From NCBI RefSeq assembly GCF_036324505.1, contig NC_086363.1:5460655-5524654 (forward strand): 64,000 nt of DNA, given 5' to 3'. The notes beneath the pieces were generated by a model. That model was not told where the DNA came from. It did not search any database and saw only the letters and a list, made by a program, of their open reading frames with translations. This DNA is from Eleginops maclovinus. Taxonomy: Eukaryota > Chordata > Actinopteri > Perciformes > Eleginopidae. Positions 43,377 to 57,400 of this stretch are shown here, piece after piece (the stretch's first letter is position 1; each line of letters starts with the position of its first letter). Made by a program: the position numbers and the translations under genes.

Positions 43377-45000
43377 AAATAACAGGGATGCTTCAGTGTT
43401 GTAAACCTGGATTATCTCTTATCCCTCCTCTTGAGATAACCTCTCAATAAAGTTAGGAAAACAACTAACCATGTTTTTTTTACTACTGTTTTTATGTCAT
43501 GAAATAAAGACATTATTACTGCCTCTAATCCTGCCAGCATACTGTATGTACATTGTATTAATGTTGCCCTGTATACTGAGTCATTTACTGTTCAGTACAT
43601 TTGAATAACTCAGCTGAGGTGGTTTTTTTACAGAAAACGTGCAGTCATAATCTTTTGATTGTTGCCGAAGAACTATGAACGCTGTCTCTAACTGAAGAGT
43701 CAACTCGAGTCTTGATTACCTTAATCCAGATATGAGTTTACAGTTTGTTATCTTCCTTCAAGGACATTAACTCTACATGAACTGCCTGCTGCAGTAAAGC
43801 CTTTATCTTCCTAATGTGCGATAATCTTTGCACAGGCTGAGACGGGCAGAACAGTTTGTCCTGTGGTGACACTTCTGCATGTGAAAAATAAAAAACTAAA
43901 TGCTTGTCATCTTCACTGGCTGTACTGACAATTAAGCTTGGCACTTGTTAAGAACTAGAAAACAGTGAAACTGTAGTGTGTAGTCAGCTGATTTGGTTCA
44001 TTTGAGTTGTAAGCACAGAATAAATGCCAGGCACTCACATAGTATACAAAAGCCTATGATACCAAGTGATCATGAACAAAAAATATATGTGTAATGACTG
44101 CTCAATATTACACCTGTCTTAGTTGGATGTATGCCGTATATTACATGTAAGGTTAATTAGTTACTTGATTGCAGATTTTTTTATAGTACATGATAAGTAC
44201 TTGATATAGATGTCTGGGTAGCACATCAGAAGGGTTGGCCTGTGATTAACTTGATCAAGGATAAATTGGTCTATAATATTTGATAACTTCGTGCAATGTG
44301 TCCTACTTTTTTTCTCTTCTTCCCAACAGGCTTTAGATGCTGGAGAGGTCACCATGACTGTAAAATTACATTTACCTTTGCGCAACATTAGATTAATTAA
44401 ATGCAAATGAAAATTCAACATCTGATAAAAAAAAAACAGGGTCTGGTCCTAATTGATAAGACTGGTATTTCTCTTTATTTAAGTATATTATTAGTATTTT
44501 TTATATTTTATAAAATAGATGTGATGGAAAAAGAAGGATCCTATTAGCCATTATGATAAGAACCATGCCAGAGGAAATAAAATATAGAATTGCTCAATAT
44601 ATTGACAATACTGACACACTTCTTCATTAAGTTAATATTTAGCAATTATTACCTTCTTTATTATTAATAGTAAATTGCAGGCAAAGATCCCTTTTAATCA
44701 CAGGGCAACATTTTCATCTTGTTTTACTTCAACCTCAAAAATGGGGCTTACAGGAGTTAATTAAAAAGTGACACATTCGTTTCCTGCAACATCAAATCAC
44801 ATGGTTGGTGTATGTACGCATGTGCTTTGCTGCCCCCTTGCGGACATGATTAGGAGCTACATTGATGAGACTACTTTCAAAATAAAATGAGAATCTTCGT
44901 AACTTGTAACTGTTACTACTTATATTGTCGTTGTCGACTATAGTTCTCAGTAAGGTATCGACTTAAAGTACAAAAGGTTGTTTGCAATCATAATTGTTAC

Positions 45001-45267
45001 GTTTTCACTGTTTTAAAATACACTTAACTCAATAAATGTTTTAGCGGGGATTTACTTTGAAAGTTCTGAGCGGAAGATGTCGTTGTTATTGTCTGTAGGA
45101 TGATTGGAGCTAACGCCATTGATTATAGCTGTGTTTGACATCAATAACAGAGGGAACAACGGGATAATTAATCACCTGAGAATAAAGACAAACAGGTGAT
45201 TTAAGGACTTCGACGACAAACATCTCCATTTCTTCGCAACTGCTTTTCCGCTAGCTAACGTTACCAG
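45001..45267 (+). other. ypel5: probable ypel5 promoter and non-coding first exon
   Basis: A donor CCAG/GTAAGA after 45267 pairs well with the acceptor AG at 46531-46532, eight bases before the ypel5 ATG. That makes the sequence ending at 45267 a likely 5' UTR exon. The transcription start is not determined. Confidence 0.45.
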
Positions 45268-45524
45268 GTAAGAAATAAGGCTTTGAGTTTGCTGTTGTTT
45301 CTCCGTTAGCTTTTTCGGGATGACCTTTTTTCTCTGACAGACCGTGTATTTTTATTCCTTCTCAAATAGGAAGCTATTTCACAGTGACACGTTTTTCCCT
45401 TGACTTCTGCTAATCCTTGTTTGGACAAATGATGCCTTCATGTGAAGCGTGAAAGTCGAACTCCATACTCTTTTCTTTACAGAGCCTCGCCACAAAGTGA
45501 ATGATAAACAACCTTTGTGTTAAG

Positions 45525-46019
45525 CAGTTTTGTAAAATAACTAAGTAGATTTACTCAAGTACTGCACTCAAGCACAATTTTGAGGGACTTTTACTTTCAT
45601 TGAGTGTTTTAAATGGTTGCTACGTTTTACTTTTACCCAACTTCAATTCAGAGTTAAATCGTGTACTTTAACTCCAGTAGGTCATCCCTACTTTGCAGAT
45701 TTGGATTAATAATGTGATATAATTAACACTTAAATAACACTTTAGCTACACTTGGGAAAAAATCACAAGCTTCCCTGCAGAATACACAGTAATTAAAACC
45801 AGCTGCACCTTTACCAGCTTTGATAACACTTACAATACTTTGATAATAATTTAATTATAATCTAGAAATGGGCCAATCTGCGTAATGAATACTTTTAGTA
45901 TTTAGTATAACGTTTTCTGATTTACTTGAGTAACCTTTTGAATGCAGGACTTGTATTCCTACACGGTGGCTCTTTAACTTTTACTTGAGTACAATATCTG
46001 AGTACTTCTTCCACCTCTG
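45525..46019. mobile_element. fish non-autonomous DNA element, copy A
   Basis: The right end, GAGTACTTCTTCCACCTCTG, is the complement of the CAGTGGTGGAAGAAGTACTC-type terminus common in teleosts. The left end is diverged (CAGTTTTGTAAAATAACTAAG). It shares internal blocks with 49100-49550 and 20131-20330. It lies in the inferred 5' UTR intron of ypel5; no clear target duplication was found. Confidence 0.6.
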
Positions 46020-46540
46020 ACACACTTTATCTTTAGTTTGAGTTGAAGAGGCAAAGGGATAAAATACTGTTCATCTTACATATATTTCAATATACACTGA
46101 ATGCAAAATAATAACAATATACTTTTTTGACTGAAGCTGATATCTCCCATTTCTTTCATCAGGACTCGACCCTTAAATTGCACACCTGAATGTCTTATTT
46201 GGATACAACAATATCAAATAATTAGATTTTGTTAATGGGAAAATCTATCAGACTTTGGCAAATCCAGCTAAGTTTATCACATTGATGCAGAACTGGTATG
46301 TAGGCAATATGGCCCAAAAAATGGCTTAATACAATATATATTAAAGGGGGATCTAACACAGTGTAAACACATTATACACCTCACAGCACATCAACATATT
46401 ACTCACCTATGAATCCCATTTCTCTTGCGTATTTAATCAGTTGGGTCACACAGTTCCTTGAATTCATGCATAACTGTTTGTTACATCATGTAAACAGGCT
46501 ACTTTCTTTGTATGTGTTTTACCTTCTGGTAGTAAACAAT

Positions 46541-47253
46541 ATGGGCCGCATCTTCTTGGATCACATCGGTGGGACTCGCCTCTTCTCTTGTGCCAACTGT
46601 GACACGATTCTGACCAACCGAACTGAACTCATCTCCACACGCTTCACTGGAGCCACTGGACGAGCTTTCCTTTTCAACAAGGTACCTGCACCTCACCTCC
46701 ATCACCTGGATCATAGATAAAAGTAGTGGTGCAGTTGTTAGTTAAATGGTTACAATACTACATTTATGTCAGGATAATTAAGATGGTGATTTCCACTGTA
46801 GTTTGAGAGATGTTGACACCACATGTGGACTTATTTTCAGCATTTTCACTTTATTTTCCTGATGCAAAAATACAATCTAAATCTTCATGTTTTTTATGCC
46901 TGACATCAGACATTAAGATGTTTTATAAAATGCTTTGTTTTGCTGTAGTTTGCTTTATAAAGAACTAGAAAATAATCAGTAGAAACCTCATGAACTGTAT
47001 CATTAACTTGTGTTTGGCTGCTGCCCTCCAGGTTGTGAATCTGCAGCACAGCGAGGTGCAAGACAGAGTCATGCTGACTGGGAGACACATGGTGCGGGAC
47101 GTCAGCTGCAAGAACTGCAATAGCAAGCTGGGCTGGATGTACGAGTATGCCACTGAGGAAAGCCAGCGCTACAAGGAGGGCCGAATCATCTTGGAGAGGG
47201 CGCTGGTGAGGGAGAGCGAGGGGTTCGAGCATGTTCCCTCTGATAACTGTTGA
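46541..47253 (+). CDS. ypel5: Yippee-like 5
   Basis: Two coding exons, 46541-46681 and 47032-47253, give 120 residues, one fewer than human (121). The start [20 protein letters not shown] is nearly invariant. The Yippee domain has two zinc-binding Cys pairs, CANC (about residues 17-20) and CKNC in [12 protein letters not shown]. The end, [12 protein letters not shown] followed by HVPSDN, matches the family except that one Glu is lost and the last residue is Cys. YPEL5 is a subunit of the CTLH/GID ubiquitin ligase and has been seen at centrosome and nucleus; this is family knowledge. Junction AAG/GTACCT to CCTCCAG/GTT is in phase 0. Confidence 0.97.
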
Positions 47254-48876
47254 GTTCTCCTTTGTCACAGTTACAATGCTCCATTTAAAGCTTTTCCTCC
47301 AGCATCAGTGCATGGACCGTGTGCCATTTGTGGTAGAGCTAAACCAAAAATAATATCACAAGCTGTGGTCTTTGTGGGAGTTAAAACAAAAAGTGGTGGA
47401 TGGTTTCCCCTCATTTATAACATCTAAGAATCTCTCCTCTGATGGGTAATACCATTGATTCTCATTTTAAATCACCTGCAGTTTCAATGTGTTCCCAGCT
47501 GGCTGTGATGTTCGGAAAATGTGTTGTGGTGCTTTCAGAGAGAGGATTCACTCCTGCTGCCCTGCAAGAAGTTCAGACAGATGGATAGATTGTTATGTGG
47601 AGGTCTGAATAGCCATTAAAGGAATTGGTGAATTCTCACAATAAGATTTAGTTACTAAGCAGGATTCCTGCAACATATTTGTTTCCTGGGCAGTGTTGCA
47701 TAATGCCAGACATTACTTATTTCAAGTATGAAGTTACTCTTCTTTAATATCAGCTGTATCAGATTATCCCCTAAGAACATCGATCACCATTTTGATTATA
47801 TTATATTGCTGTTAACCAGGTTTGACCTATAAAGAGTACAGATGTATCCAGGATAAGATAAATAAAGTTGAACTTGTTTTGCATTTTATGAACCTTTCTG
47901 CAAACCTACATTTTTTTTTTATATTCCCTGTGCTGTTATTCAAATATTTAAATTGATTTGTGGCATCTGTCAAGTTACTTGAATGAAACTAAAGGTGAAC
48001 GTGTTTTGTGAAAAATAAATAAAACACCCAAACCAGATGTATTCATTGAATCTGTGTTTTCTTACGTGTAAGAGTAACTATTGTGCCATTTTGTTTGGGG
48101 GATTAATTTATGTATTAGCGGTGATTTAAATGCATGTTTGACTCATTTAAGATCTATGTTTGCTGTTTGATCTTGTGTCATGTCCTGGACATTTTTGTTT
48201 TATTATAGTCCAAGTGCTTCATTTCTAATAGCAATAACTGTTTACTCCGCTACCTTTGTTTGAAGTTAATTAATAGTTACTTTACGGATTCAGATTATCA
48301 GCTACAATACAAAATATTAATAAACCAACACCAACTACACCAGGACAAACCATACAACTTCAGGAAGAGGACATTTTTATAAACTTCAAAGATGATGGAT
48401 TGATACAAATATCGTGTCTTTTTATCCAACTATTTCATTTTTGGTAAAATTGTATATTTCAAAGAAGAAATGGACTCACTCCAGGTTTTGCATTACAACA
48501 ATATGTCACCACTTTTTAAAAAAAGTCAATAAATCAATATTTCGTTTGAACCTTTTGTATTTATCACAATTTTTCTTTATATTTAATTTATATAATGCTT
48601 GTTGCACATATACATTTATTCTTGAAAAACATAGTATAATTCAGCGACACCAAAACAAGCGCACCCTTCTGTCGTCCCACTCAAGGCTTTCTGGGAAATG
48701 AAGGCAATATGTCGTCAAACAGGAAAATTTGAAGTACTCATTATCTGATGATGTGTAAGTCGTCGGACACCATTCCTTTATCCACTCAAAAAAGGGGTTA
48801 TTACTTTTGATGGCATGTGAAGTCATCAGGGTATTTGAGTTGCTTACCTCTCGGACGGACACCAAACAGAGCAACG
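47254..48876 (+). other. ypel5 3' UTR, then slc35a1 promoter
   Basis: Candidate ypel5 polyadenylation signals (AATAAA) occur at 47861-47866 and near 48016. The sequence just before 48877 must contain the slc35a1 start region. No coding exon was seen. Confidence 0.55.
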
Positions 48877-51800
48877 ATGGCCGTCGGTGAGTTTAAACGG
48901 TTAATAATACAAGCTAGCATGATAGGCTAATGTTACAGGAACGTTTGTCCTCTAAATTGATTAAAAAATTAACAGCGAAGTGAAATTCTGCTAGCCGCTG
49001 CATATGTGTCAGTTATAGCGTGGTTCAGTTCAGTTAGCTTTGTGCTAACACTTGTATTGTGAGATAAATAACTATATGGAAACGACTGTTAGCTACTTGC
49101 AGTGGTGTAGAGAAACGAAGTACTGTACTGTTTTGAGACATTATTACTTTACTATTTGTTGCTACTGTGTACTTCTAACCCCCTACAATTCAGAGGTAAA
49201 TCGTGTACTTTTACTCCACTACGTGTATTTAATACCTTAGTTACCCTGCATATTGGGATTAATGATATTACATATATAATCAACACTTAAATCAGACTTT
49301 AGTTACACCTGGAGTAAGTCCACTTGCTACTTGCTCCACCATTACCAGCTGTGTTTAATTAAGGCATCAATAATTATAACGGGAACATGTGCTTTATTAC
49401 TTTTATGTGTGTTACTTTTAGAATATGTTGATGCCAATACTTTTGTTCTTGTACTTGGTTAAACTTTGCAATGCAGGACATTAAACCGAGTATTCCTGCA
49501 CTGTGGTACTTTTACTTAATTACAAGATATGAGTACTTATTCCACATCTGATTGTTATCCTCAGAAAATGTGAGCGTGGTCTTCAAGCTGTACTGCCTGA
49601 CAGTGATGACACTGGTGGCAGCCACATACACAGTGGCACTGCGGTACACAAGGACCATCTCAACAGGAGCTTTGTATTACTCCACAACTGCAGTGTGCAT
49701 CACTGAGGTCATTAAACTGTTTCTGAGTCTGGGGATGCTGACAAAGTGAGTGTAACATACTACACATTTCACAACAGGAGTGGTTGGACATGAAGGAAAT
49801 ACTCTAAACATGGAGATAGGGTTTTTACAATCCCTTAAGTAAATAAAGGGAATTATAGGTAACATCTCTCTCAAGACCTTAATATATTTGTGATTACATG
49901 TTTTGAGAATCTTTTGGACCAGAGGTGCTGCCTAACTGGTTTGTACAAGAAAGTCTTGTAAGTCCACTGTTCCATATACATAAGGATTATAAAAGGACAT
50001 TCAAGAACAATGATGGAACGACTTCCAAAGTGTAATACATCTATTTAAATTAATCACCACGTTTGTTTGCACCTCTTCTTCATCGGTCTGTTTTTATGTC
50101 CCCTCTCCTAGAGAAACAGGAAGTCCTTACAGACTGAAGAGCGCTTTAATGGAACATGTATTCTGCAGCCCAAAAGAGCTGCTGAAGCTGAGCGTGCCAT
50201 CCGTAGTGTATGCAATTCAGAACAACATGGCCTTTCTTGCCTTGAGCAACCTCGATGCTGCAGTTTATCAGGTATGAATTGCATCCTGCCTTTAATGATG
50301 TGTACAAAGGATTGTTTCCCAAACATAGCATTGACTTTGGCAGGTTTTAAAGGCCTCCCATCAAATATTTGCCAACCCATTACAGCTCTTTCTCTTTTTA
50401 ATCCCTCTGAGAAAGCGACAGCATCCTCAATAGATTAACTAGCAGCTGCATGATGTTGCAGGGGAGCTAAGGGAGACACTTTTTAGAATTAATCACAGAA
50501 ATGTTGTTGTTTGGTGGTTAATGATACTGTGGATTGTTTTTCACCTATACTTGTTGAGGCTGGAAAGGTGAAAATCGAAGCCCAAAATGCTAAACATTAC
50601 ACAAACTAAATTTCCCTATAGAAACATCGATCCCTTAAATGGGAGTCCCAAAGGAGTGTAAACAGTGGTTATTCTCGGCTCCTTATAATATCCAGTATTT
50701 GCAGAGGTGCCGTATCAGAGTGTTGCTGAACAGGAACACTCATCCCCCCCCTTTCCCTCAATAAATATGTTTTAAAAATCCATAGTTAATCATTTTTTAG
50801 AACTAACTTGTGCTTTCCTGTGTAGGTGACCTATCAGCTAAAGATCCCGTGCACAGCCTTGTGTACAGTCCTCATGCTGAACCGCTCTCTCACCCGGCTG
50901 CAGTGGTTCTCCGTCTTCATGCTCTGCGGGGGCGTCACACTCGTCCAATGGAAGCCTGGAGAGTCCACTAAAGTTCAGGTGGCACAATTTAAATTATACA
51001 ACCAAACCAGGGTCCCTTTTTTAAAAATATTAGCATTAAGACAAATGTAATCAGGATAACTAAGAAGACTTGACTCTGAAAAAAAGAGACAACTGAAAAT
51101 ACTATTCTTAATAACAACTTTACAGAAAAGCTTGGCAATAACATCAAATTACCTAAAGCAAATGAATATTTGAGCACATTCTTTCATAATTTGGATGGAC
51201 TGGACTAGAAAAACTATTTTTATTTTGTGAACGGTGAATCAGTAAACATGCTGTGACTCACAACTATCTTGGATTTTGTTTGTATTGGCTGGTTCTACTG
51301 AAATTGCAGGCAGGAATTTACCACCCCCTCTGTGGTGTCATGTCTTTGTTGTTCCAGGTTGAGCAAAATCCTTTTGTCGGGTTCGTTGCCATCGCTATAG
51401 CTGTCCTTTGTTCAGGATTTGCAGGTAAAATTGTCAAAGGATTCTGTGGGAATGGCTTGTGGTCCTTTTTTACCTTTTGATATCCAATATTTACAACCAC
51501 ACAAAATACAAATACTGAAACAGTCCCAAAAGAATCACCAGCTATTATCTTGAAATCAATGTCTTCTTTAGAAGTTGCTATGAGGAATTGCTGTCATTGA
51601 GGATTCAGATCTGTCTTGTTGTCTCATTATCTGAGATCGTTGAGTATTTACTTGTAGTTTTGTATCTATTTCTGCTAAAGGTGTGTACTTTGAGAAGGTG
51701 TTAAAGAGCTCCGATACTTCCCTGTGGGTGAGAAACATCCAGATGTACCTGTCTGGTATCGTGGTCACCCTGATCGGTGTTTTCCTGAACGACGGTCAGA

Positions 51801-52618
51801 GGGTCCTGGAGAACGGTTTCTTCTTCGGCTATACGCCCTGGGTGTGCTTTGTAGTGCGTAAGTACGACTTTACCCGAGGGTGTTTTCTATTTGATTTCAC
51901 TTTTTTCCCCCCACAGTATTTTAGCTGACACTGCTCTTTTGTGCCTCCAGTTTTGGCCAGTATGGGAGGTCTGTACACGTCGGTGGTGGTGAAGTACACG
52001 GACAACATCATGAAGGGCTTCTCTGCGGCAGCCGCCATCGTCCTGTCAACTGTGGCGTCTGTCCTCTTGTTTGGACTGCATATAAGTGCGTTATTTTCTC
52101 AAACATCGTTGTTGGTGAACGAATGGTTAGGGTGGTACCAGTAGTTTGATGCATCACGCATAATGTTGTTGACACTCAAATTCTAAATCATTCAATTGCC
52201 GCACAGGTTGTTTTCTTTCTTGCAAGACTATTCCATTAGTCTAATCCCCAGCTGCAAATAAAGATTAGGTTACACTAGGATTTCCAGAAAGCCCAGAGTG
52301 TTGTGAATGTTATATTCATTGGAAGAAATGTGATGTATTTCCTAAATTCCCATTTTTTAATCTAATGAAATATTCAGCCTCAATACATATATTTTGCCTT
52401 TCTTGCCCATTTAACTGCATCGTCATTATATTTCTTTCGTAATTATATGAATGTCTCATTTCGCTTTCTTTGCCTCTCGTGCAGCGATCCCATTTGCCAG
52501 CGGAGCCCTCCTGGTGTGCGTTTCCATCTACCTGTACGGACTTCCCAAGTCGGACACAACGAAGCTGACCCGGGAAGAATCAGACAAAGAATCCAAACAG
52601 AAACTGATCAATGTGTGA
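48877..52618 (+). CDS. slc35a1: CMP-sialic acid transporter
   Basis: A Golgi antiporter that brings CMP-sialic acid into the lumen in exchange for CMP, feeding sialyltransferases. Eight exons, 48877-48886, 49565-49745, 50112-50271, 50826-50978, 51358-51424, 51681-51857, 51951-52085 and 52485-52618, sum to 1017 nt, 338 residues. Strongly conserved blocks include [82 protein letters not shown] and [19 protein letters not shown]. These fit the ten-helix nucleotide-sugar transporter fold. The hydrophilic tail ends in INV, like the hydrophobic C-terminal ER-exit signal of the family. The first exon codes only MAV plus one base. No lesion was seen. Confidence 0.97.
49100..49550. mobile_element. fish non-autonomous DNA element, copy B
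   Basis: Begins CAGTGGTGTAGAGAAACGAAG and ends TACTTATTCCACATCTG, imperfect inverted ends of the same type as copy A at 45525-46019. Internal blocks such as TCAGAGGTAAATCGTGTACTTT are shared. It lies in slc35a1 intron 1, ending just before exon 2. Confidence 0.65.
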
Positions 52619-54494
52619 GCCGCCAACCTGCAGCAGAGGAGTCTCTCATGCTGATGGACCCGGTCTAGTGTGTCGGTGGAGGGGAACAGGAGGTGGTCAC
52701 CTTCTCTAGGGACCTAAAGAGCTCCTGCACTTTGGAGATGAGGGATCCACTTCCGTTATTCAGCAAACGAACACTCGGATAAGTTGTCTTTATGTTCAGT
52801 TCATCAGTAATGTTTCAGTTGATAGGAAGACAAACACATTTGACCTTGAGCTGGCCTTCATAGCCGGCTGCTTTTAAAGTCTGTAAATAACTTGAAACAA
52901 TCATCAATGTCTTTAAATTAACCTTTAGTCATGCTGGAGCGATAAGCAGTGACAGGACTTCGTTACTCTTATTGTTATGCCTCAATATATCTGTTTTAGG
53001 AGGCGTATACATGTTACAAATGAATATCATGTAGGGATTTTTTCAATCATTAATTTGTCTGTTTTACACTGTGCAATGTCTATAGCCAAATCACATAGTG
53101 CTCAATCTGAATGTGCCCGACTCATGGGAAAATCTACTTGAAAGGATGACGACAGACTGCATGTGTGATTATATGTCGATAATATCATCTCTTTAGTGTC
53201 TTTTATCTTATTGTATCACATCAGTGTTGCAAGTCATTTTAAAGCTTTATTAAAACTGAATGGAAACAAAGGAAAAAGCGACATTGCTTTTTGTGCTCAG
53301 TATGTAAGAAATCCTACCATAAGAACAAATAACGACAATCAGTTCATATAAAGTTATAGAAAGGAATCCTACAATAAGTTTACATGAGCCGTTTGAGAGG
53401 TTTCAGTTGAACTCTATAATCATTTTTAGATTCTGCACTTTGTGATGCTACATTAAATTATCTGAACGTGTCAGCTAAATTAAAACACACAACTATTTGT
53501 TCCTGAGTATATCCCCTGGGTCCTGTTGTTCAGTTTGTATCAGCTACATACTTGTCTAAGTGGGACTCGGCTGAACCAGTTGTATCAGTCTAACCATTAT
53601 GAGGTGTTTGTAAGTAACATAGCTGTACATCTGCAGTGAATGAGTACAAAAATAACTGAGATGCGTCACTTAACCTGTTATACTTTCAGAAAAGTTAAAG
53701 GCGTTTCATAATGTCAACGGCAACAATCAAATAGACTCAACCTGTTCCGCCTGTCTGCATTGCTTTTTCATCGGTGCAAAAGGCAGGAATTCTGGGTGTG
53801 ACACTGAACATAAAAACTGTCCTCCAACATCGCTGCACGACCAACTCCTGCAAATAAGCTCTTCCAAACCTCATAACGATCATAGTCCTGGTCCAGGCTC
53901 CGGCCATCTCACATCTTGACAACTGCAAATGCCTGCAGACTGATCCACCTCCAAGCACCATCCGACCTCTGCAACACATCCAGAAGCAGCAGCCCAACTG
54001 GTTTTCAACCTATCTAAGTTCTCACACACTACTCCGCTCCCTTAACTTGTTACCAGTGGTTGCCGGAATCCGCTTCAAGAAACTGGAACGGGCCTACTGT
54101 GCTGTGAGTGGATCAAGCTCTTTATACATCCAGAACACGGTTGAACGACACACTCCAGCATGGGCACTGCAATTTGCATCTCTCACTGCGAGGTGGACCC
54201 AGCTTCCTCTCTGAAAAAAAGCAGACCTCTTGCTATCCTGGATCGATCTCCACATGAATATGAGGACAGCAGAAAGTCTACACATCACACTGATCCTAAG
54301 TCACTTTGGATAAAAAAAGGTAGTTCAAAGTAATCTAATGATCAAGATCTGTGTGAAATAAATGTGAGACCAAAGTAGATAGAAAGGTAAATTCTTCTCT
54401 AAAAAGAGGCCTTTTATTTACAGTAATTAACAAAAAGCAGTGTGGTACCTCTGTGATTAAAATCACACTGATTAGTAGCAAACCCATGAGAGCT
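52619..54494. other. convergent 3' region of slc35a1 and rars2
   Basis: Holds the slc35a1 3' UTR, a LINE fragment at about 53740-54320 and the rars2 3' UTR. The two genes are tail-to-tail. No further exon was recognised. Confidence 0.55.
53740..54320 (+). mobile_element. degraded L2-type LINE 3' fragment
   Basis: In broken frames the + strand reads like the C-terminal end of an L2/CR1-clade reverse transcriptase (LDNCK, then RPLQHIQK, then LLPVVAGIRFK). It ends with TCACTTTGGATAAAAAA, similar to the L2 tail CGCTTTGGATAAAAG of fish. It contains multiple stops and indels and is inactive. Confidence 0.6.
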
Positions 54495-57400
54495 TCACAT
54501 TTTATCCACCGGTGTGATTCCCAGGATCCTCATCCCGCTGGCCAGGACAGAGCAGGCTCCGCTGAACAGTCGCAACCTCGCCTGTTGAAATTGAGTAAAC
54601 AACAAGACGCTTCATTGTTTATAATATTTGTTTTAATTTTTGCAATCGAGAGCGGTTTGCAGTCAGTATTGTTCAGTGAAAGAATTTAGTATCCAGAGTA
54701 TTTGTCTTTCACGTTGATGCATTAGGACATTGATCGTCTTTGCACCATGATGCAGAACTGTTCACCTGAATTATTTTATTTGTAAATCATGATCTGAAAG
54801 AGCAACCTTTTCAAATTTGAAGACTACATTTTAAGCAACTTTTCAGCAATGTATTTTACTACAAGCATTAACCTATGACCTGTAATTATACAGGTATACA
54901 GCAATTGATTCAACTGTAGAAAATTAACGTAGAAAATTTCAATATTGACTGTTAGCCACATACACCAGTGTTTGTACTACAAGTGTGTATAATCTGCAAA
55001 CCTGTGACAGATTCTGGTAATTATTCATTATCTTAATGTGTTTTAATTTGGATAGGTCTGTTTTGGAAGTGGGGTTGTACTTCTCTCTGTCAGTCTGCTC
55101 CTGTCTTTTTTGATAAATATTCATTTTACAGTTACAATATCATGGATAAACATCAAGGCCTTTTAAAAACCATTTTTTTAACGTTATTCTAAACGGAGGG
55201 CAAGTCAACTGCCATTTCCTGTAGACACTGTTTGTGTATAATGGCACCTCATACAACCCTGAAGAACCTGAATTATCCCTGTGAGGAAGTATTTGCTCAT
55301 TGTACAATGTTGCATGATGGTGCATTTAAAAGAAAGCAAGATTTGTACTTCAAGGACTACCTTCTTACCTGTGCAACGTCCTGACTGCTCCCTTTTACTG
55401 GCAGCTCTCTGTGTGCTGAGGCAACCAGGTGGCTGGAAGACATTGAAAAGGAGGAGGTTTAGTACACTTAATGACCACATAAGCTGTAAAGTGCCAGTTA
55501 AACATTAACTTAAACCTCCTGCACATACCACAGTTTCAATAAAAAGTTGACGAGGTGTTTGGGCTGCAGATCCTGGGACGACTGGTACAGAACCTCATCG
55601 TAGCTGCAAACAACATTTTAGATACTTAAGTACAAAACAGTTTAGCTCAACACTGACGGACATTCTGATCTTCTTTCCTTGTTGTTTGAGAATAACTACA
55701 AATAAACAGCCATGACGTTTTTAGGAAAGTCTGCTTACCGGAGCAGGTGCTGCAGGATGACGATGCTCGTTTGCTCAAGTAGGAGGGATGGATCAAAGGT
55801 CATTGCCCCGACACCTTCATTCCTCCGAATTAAACTGCAGAAGAACACAACAATAAGAACATTTTTATCAACTGAAATGATGTTATTGTGTGTACGATGT
55901 CCCAATATATGATTTGACTACAATATGTTTCTATTGAAAGAAAAAGTCAACAATTACGAGGATCTGTGTTTCTCCGACTGAGATCACTGTCAACTACACC
56001 CTTGGCCATATAAAACAAGACATTTTTCATGTCCTTTTTACATAACCATGTGTCCCTTCTGTTTAACAGATTATGAAAGTTTTAGGACAAAATATTCTCT
56101 CTTTTTGTCCTGATCCATTTTTAGAAAAACCAGATTTTGGACACTTTTTCACGCTGTATTTATGGGTTTCCGAACCATTAGCCAATAACCAACCAAGGTA
56201 ACGCCCACCCACTTTATCACCTATATACAGTGGGGCAAAAAAGTATTTAGTCAGCCACCAATTGTGCAAGTTCTCCCATTTAAAAAGATGAGAGAGGCCT
56301 GTAATTTTTATCATAGGTACACTTCAACTATGAGAGACAGGATGAGAAAAAAAAATCCAGGAAATCACATTGTAGGATTTCTAATGAATTAATTATAAAT
56401 TCCTCTGTAAAATAAGTATTTGGTCACCTACAAACAAGCAAGATTTCTGGCTCTCACAGACCTGTAACTTCTTCTTTAAGAGGCTCCTCTGTCCTCCACC
56501 CATTACCTGTATTAATGGCACCTTTTTGAACTCGTTATCAGTATAAAAGACACCTGTCCACAACCTCAAACAGTCATACTCCAAACTCCACTATGGCCAA
56601 GACCAAAGAGCTGTCAAAGGAGACGAGAGACAAAATTGTAGACCTGCACCAGGCTGGGAAAACTGAATCTGCAATAGGTAAGCAGCTTGGTGTGAAGAAA
56701 TCAACTGTGGGAGCAATTATTAGAAAATGGAAGACATACAAGACCACTGCTAATCTCCCTCAATCTGGGGCTCCACGCAAGATCTCACCCCGTGGGGTCA
56801 AAATGATCACAAGAACGGTGAGCAAAAATCCCAGAACCACACGGGGGGACCTAGTGAATGACCTGCAGAGAGCTGGGACCAAAGTAACAGAGGCTACCAT
56901 CAGTAACACACTACGCCGCCAGGGACTTAAATCCTGCAGTTCCAGACGTGTCCCCCTGCTTAAGCCAGTACATGTCCAGGCCCGTCTGAAGTTTGATAGA
57001 GGGCATTTGGATGATCCAGAAGAGGATTGGGAGAATGTCATATTGTCAGATGAAACCAAAATAGAACTTTTTGGTAAAAACTCAACTCGTCGTGTTTGGA
57101 GGAGAAAGAATGCAGAGTTGCATCCAAAGAACACCATACCTACTGTGAAGCATGGGGGTGGAAACATCATGCTTTGGGGCTGTTTTTCTGCAAAGGGACC
57201 AGGACGACTGATCCGTGTAAAGGAAAGAATGAATGGGGCCATGTATCGTGAGATTTGGAGTGAAAACCTCCTTCCATCAGCAAGGGCACTGAAGATGAAG
57301 CGTGGCTGGGTCTTTCAGCATGACCATGATCCCAAACACACCGCCAGGGCAACGAAGGAGTGGCTTCGTAAGAAGCATTTCAAGGTCCTGGAGTGGCCTA

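Larger units (their letters stand above)
41586..45000. other. intergenic region between plb1 and ypel5
   Basis: It holds the plb1 promoter at the left, a TA run at 42237-42263, a SINE at 42975-43283 and a short telomere-like array at 43351-43376. The remainder is AT-rich with no recognised exon. Confidence 0.55.

Noticed and set aside
53737..54288. Small - strand genes
   Set aside because: The + strand resembles a decayed LINE end, and the frames are chance readings through it.
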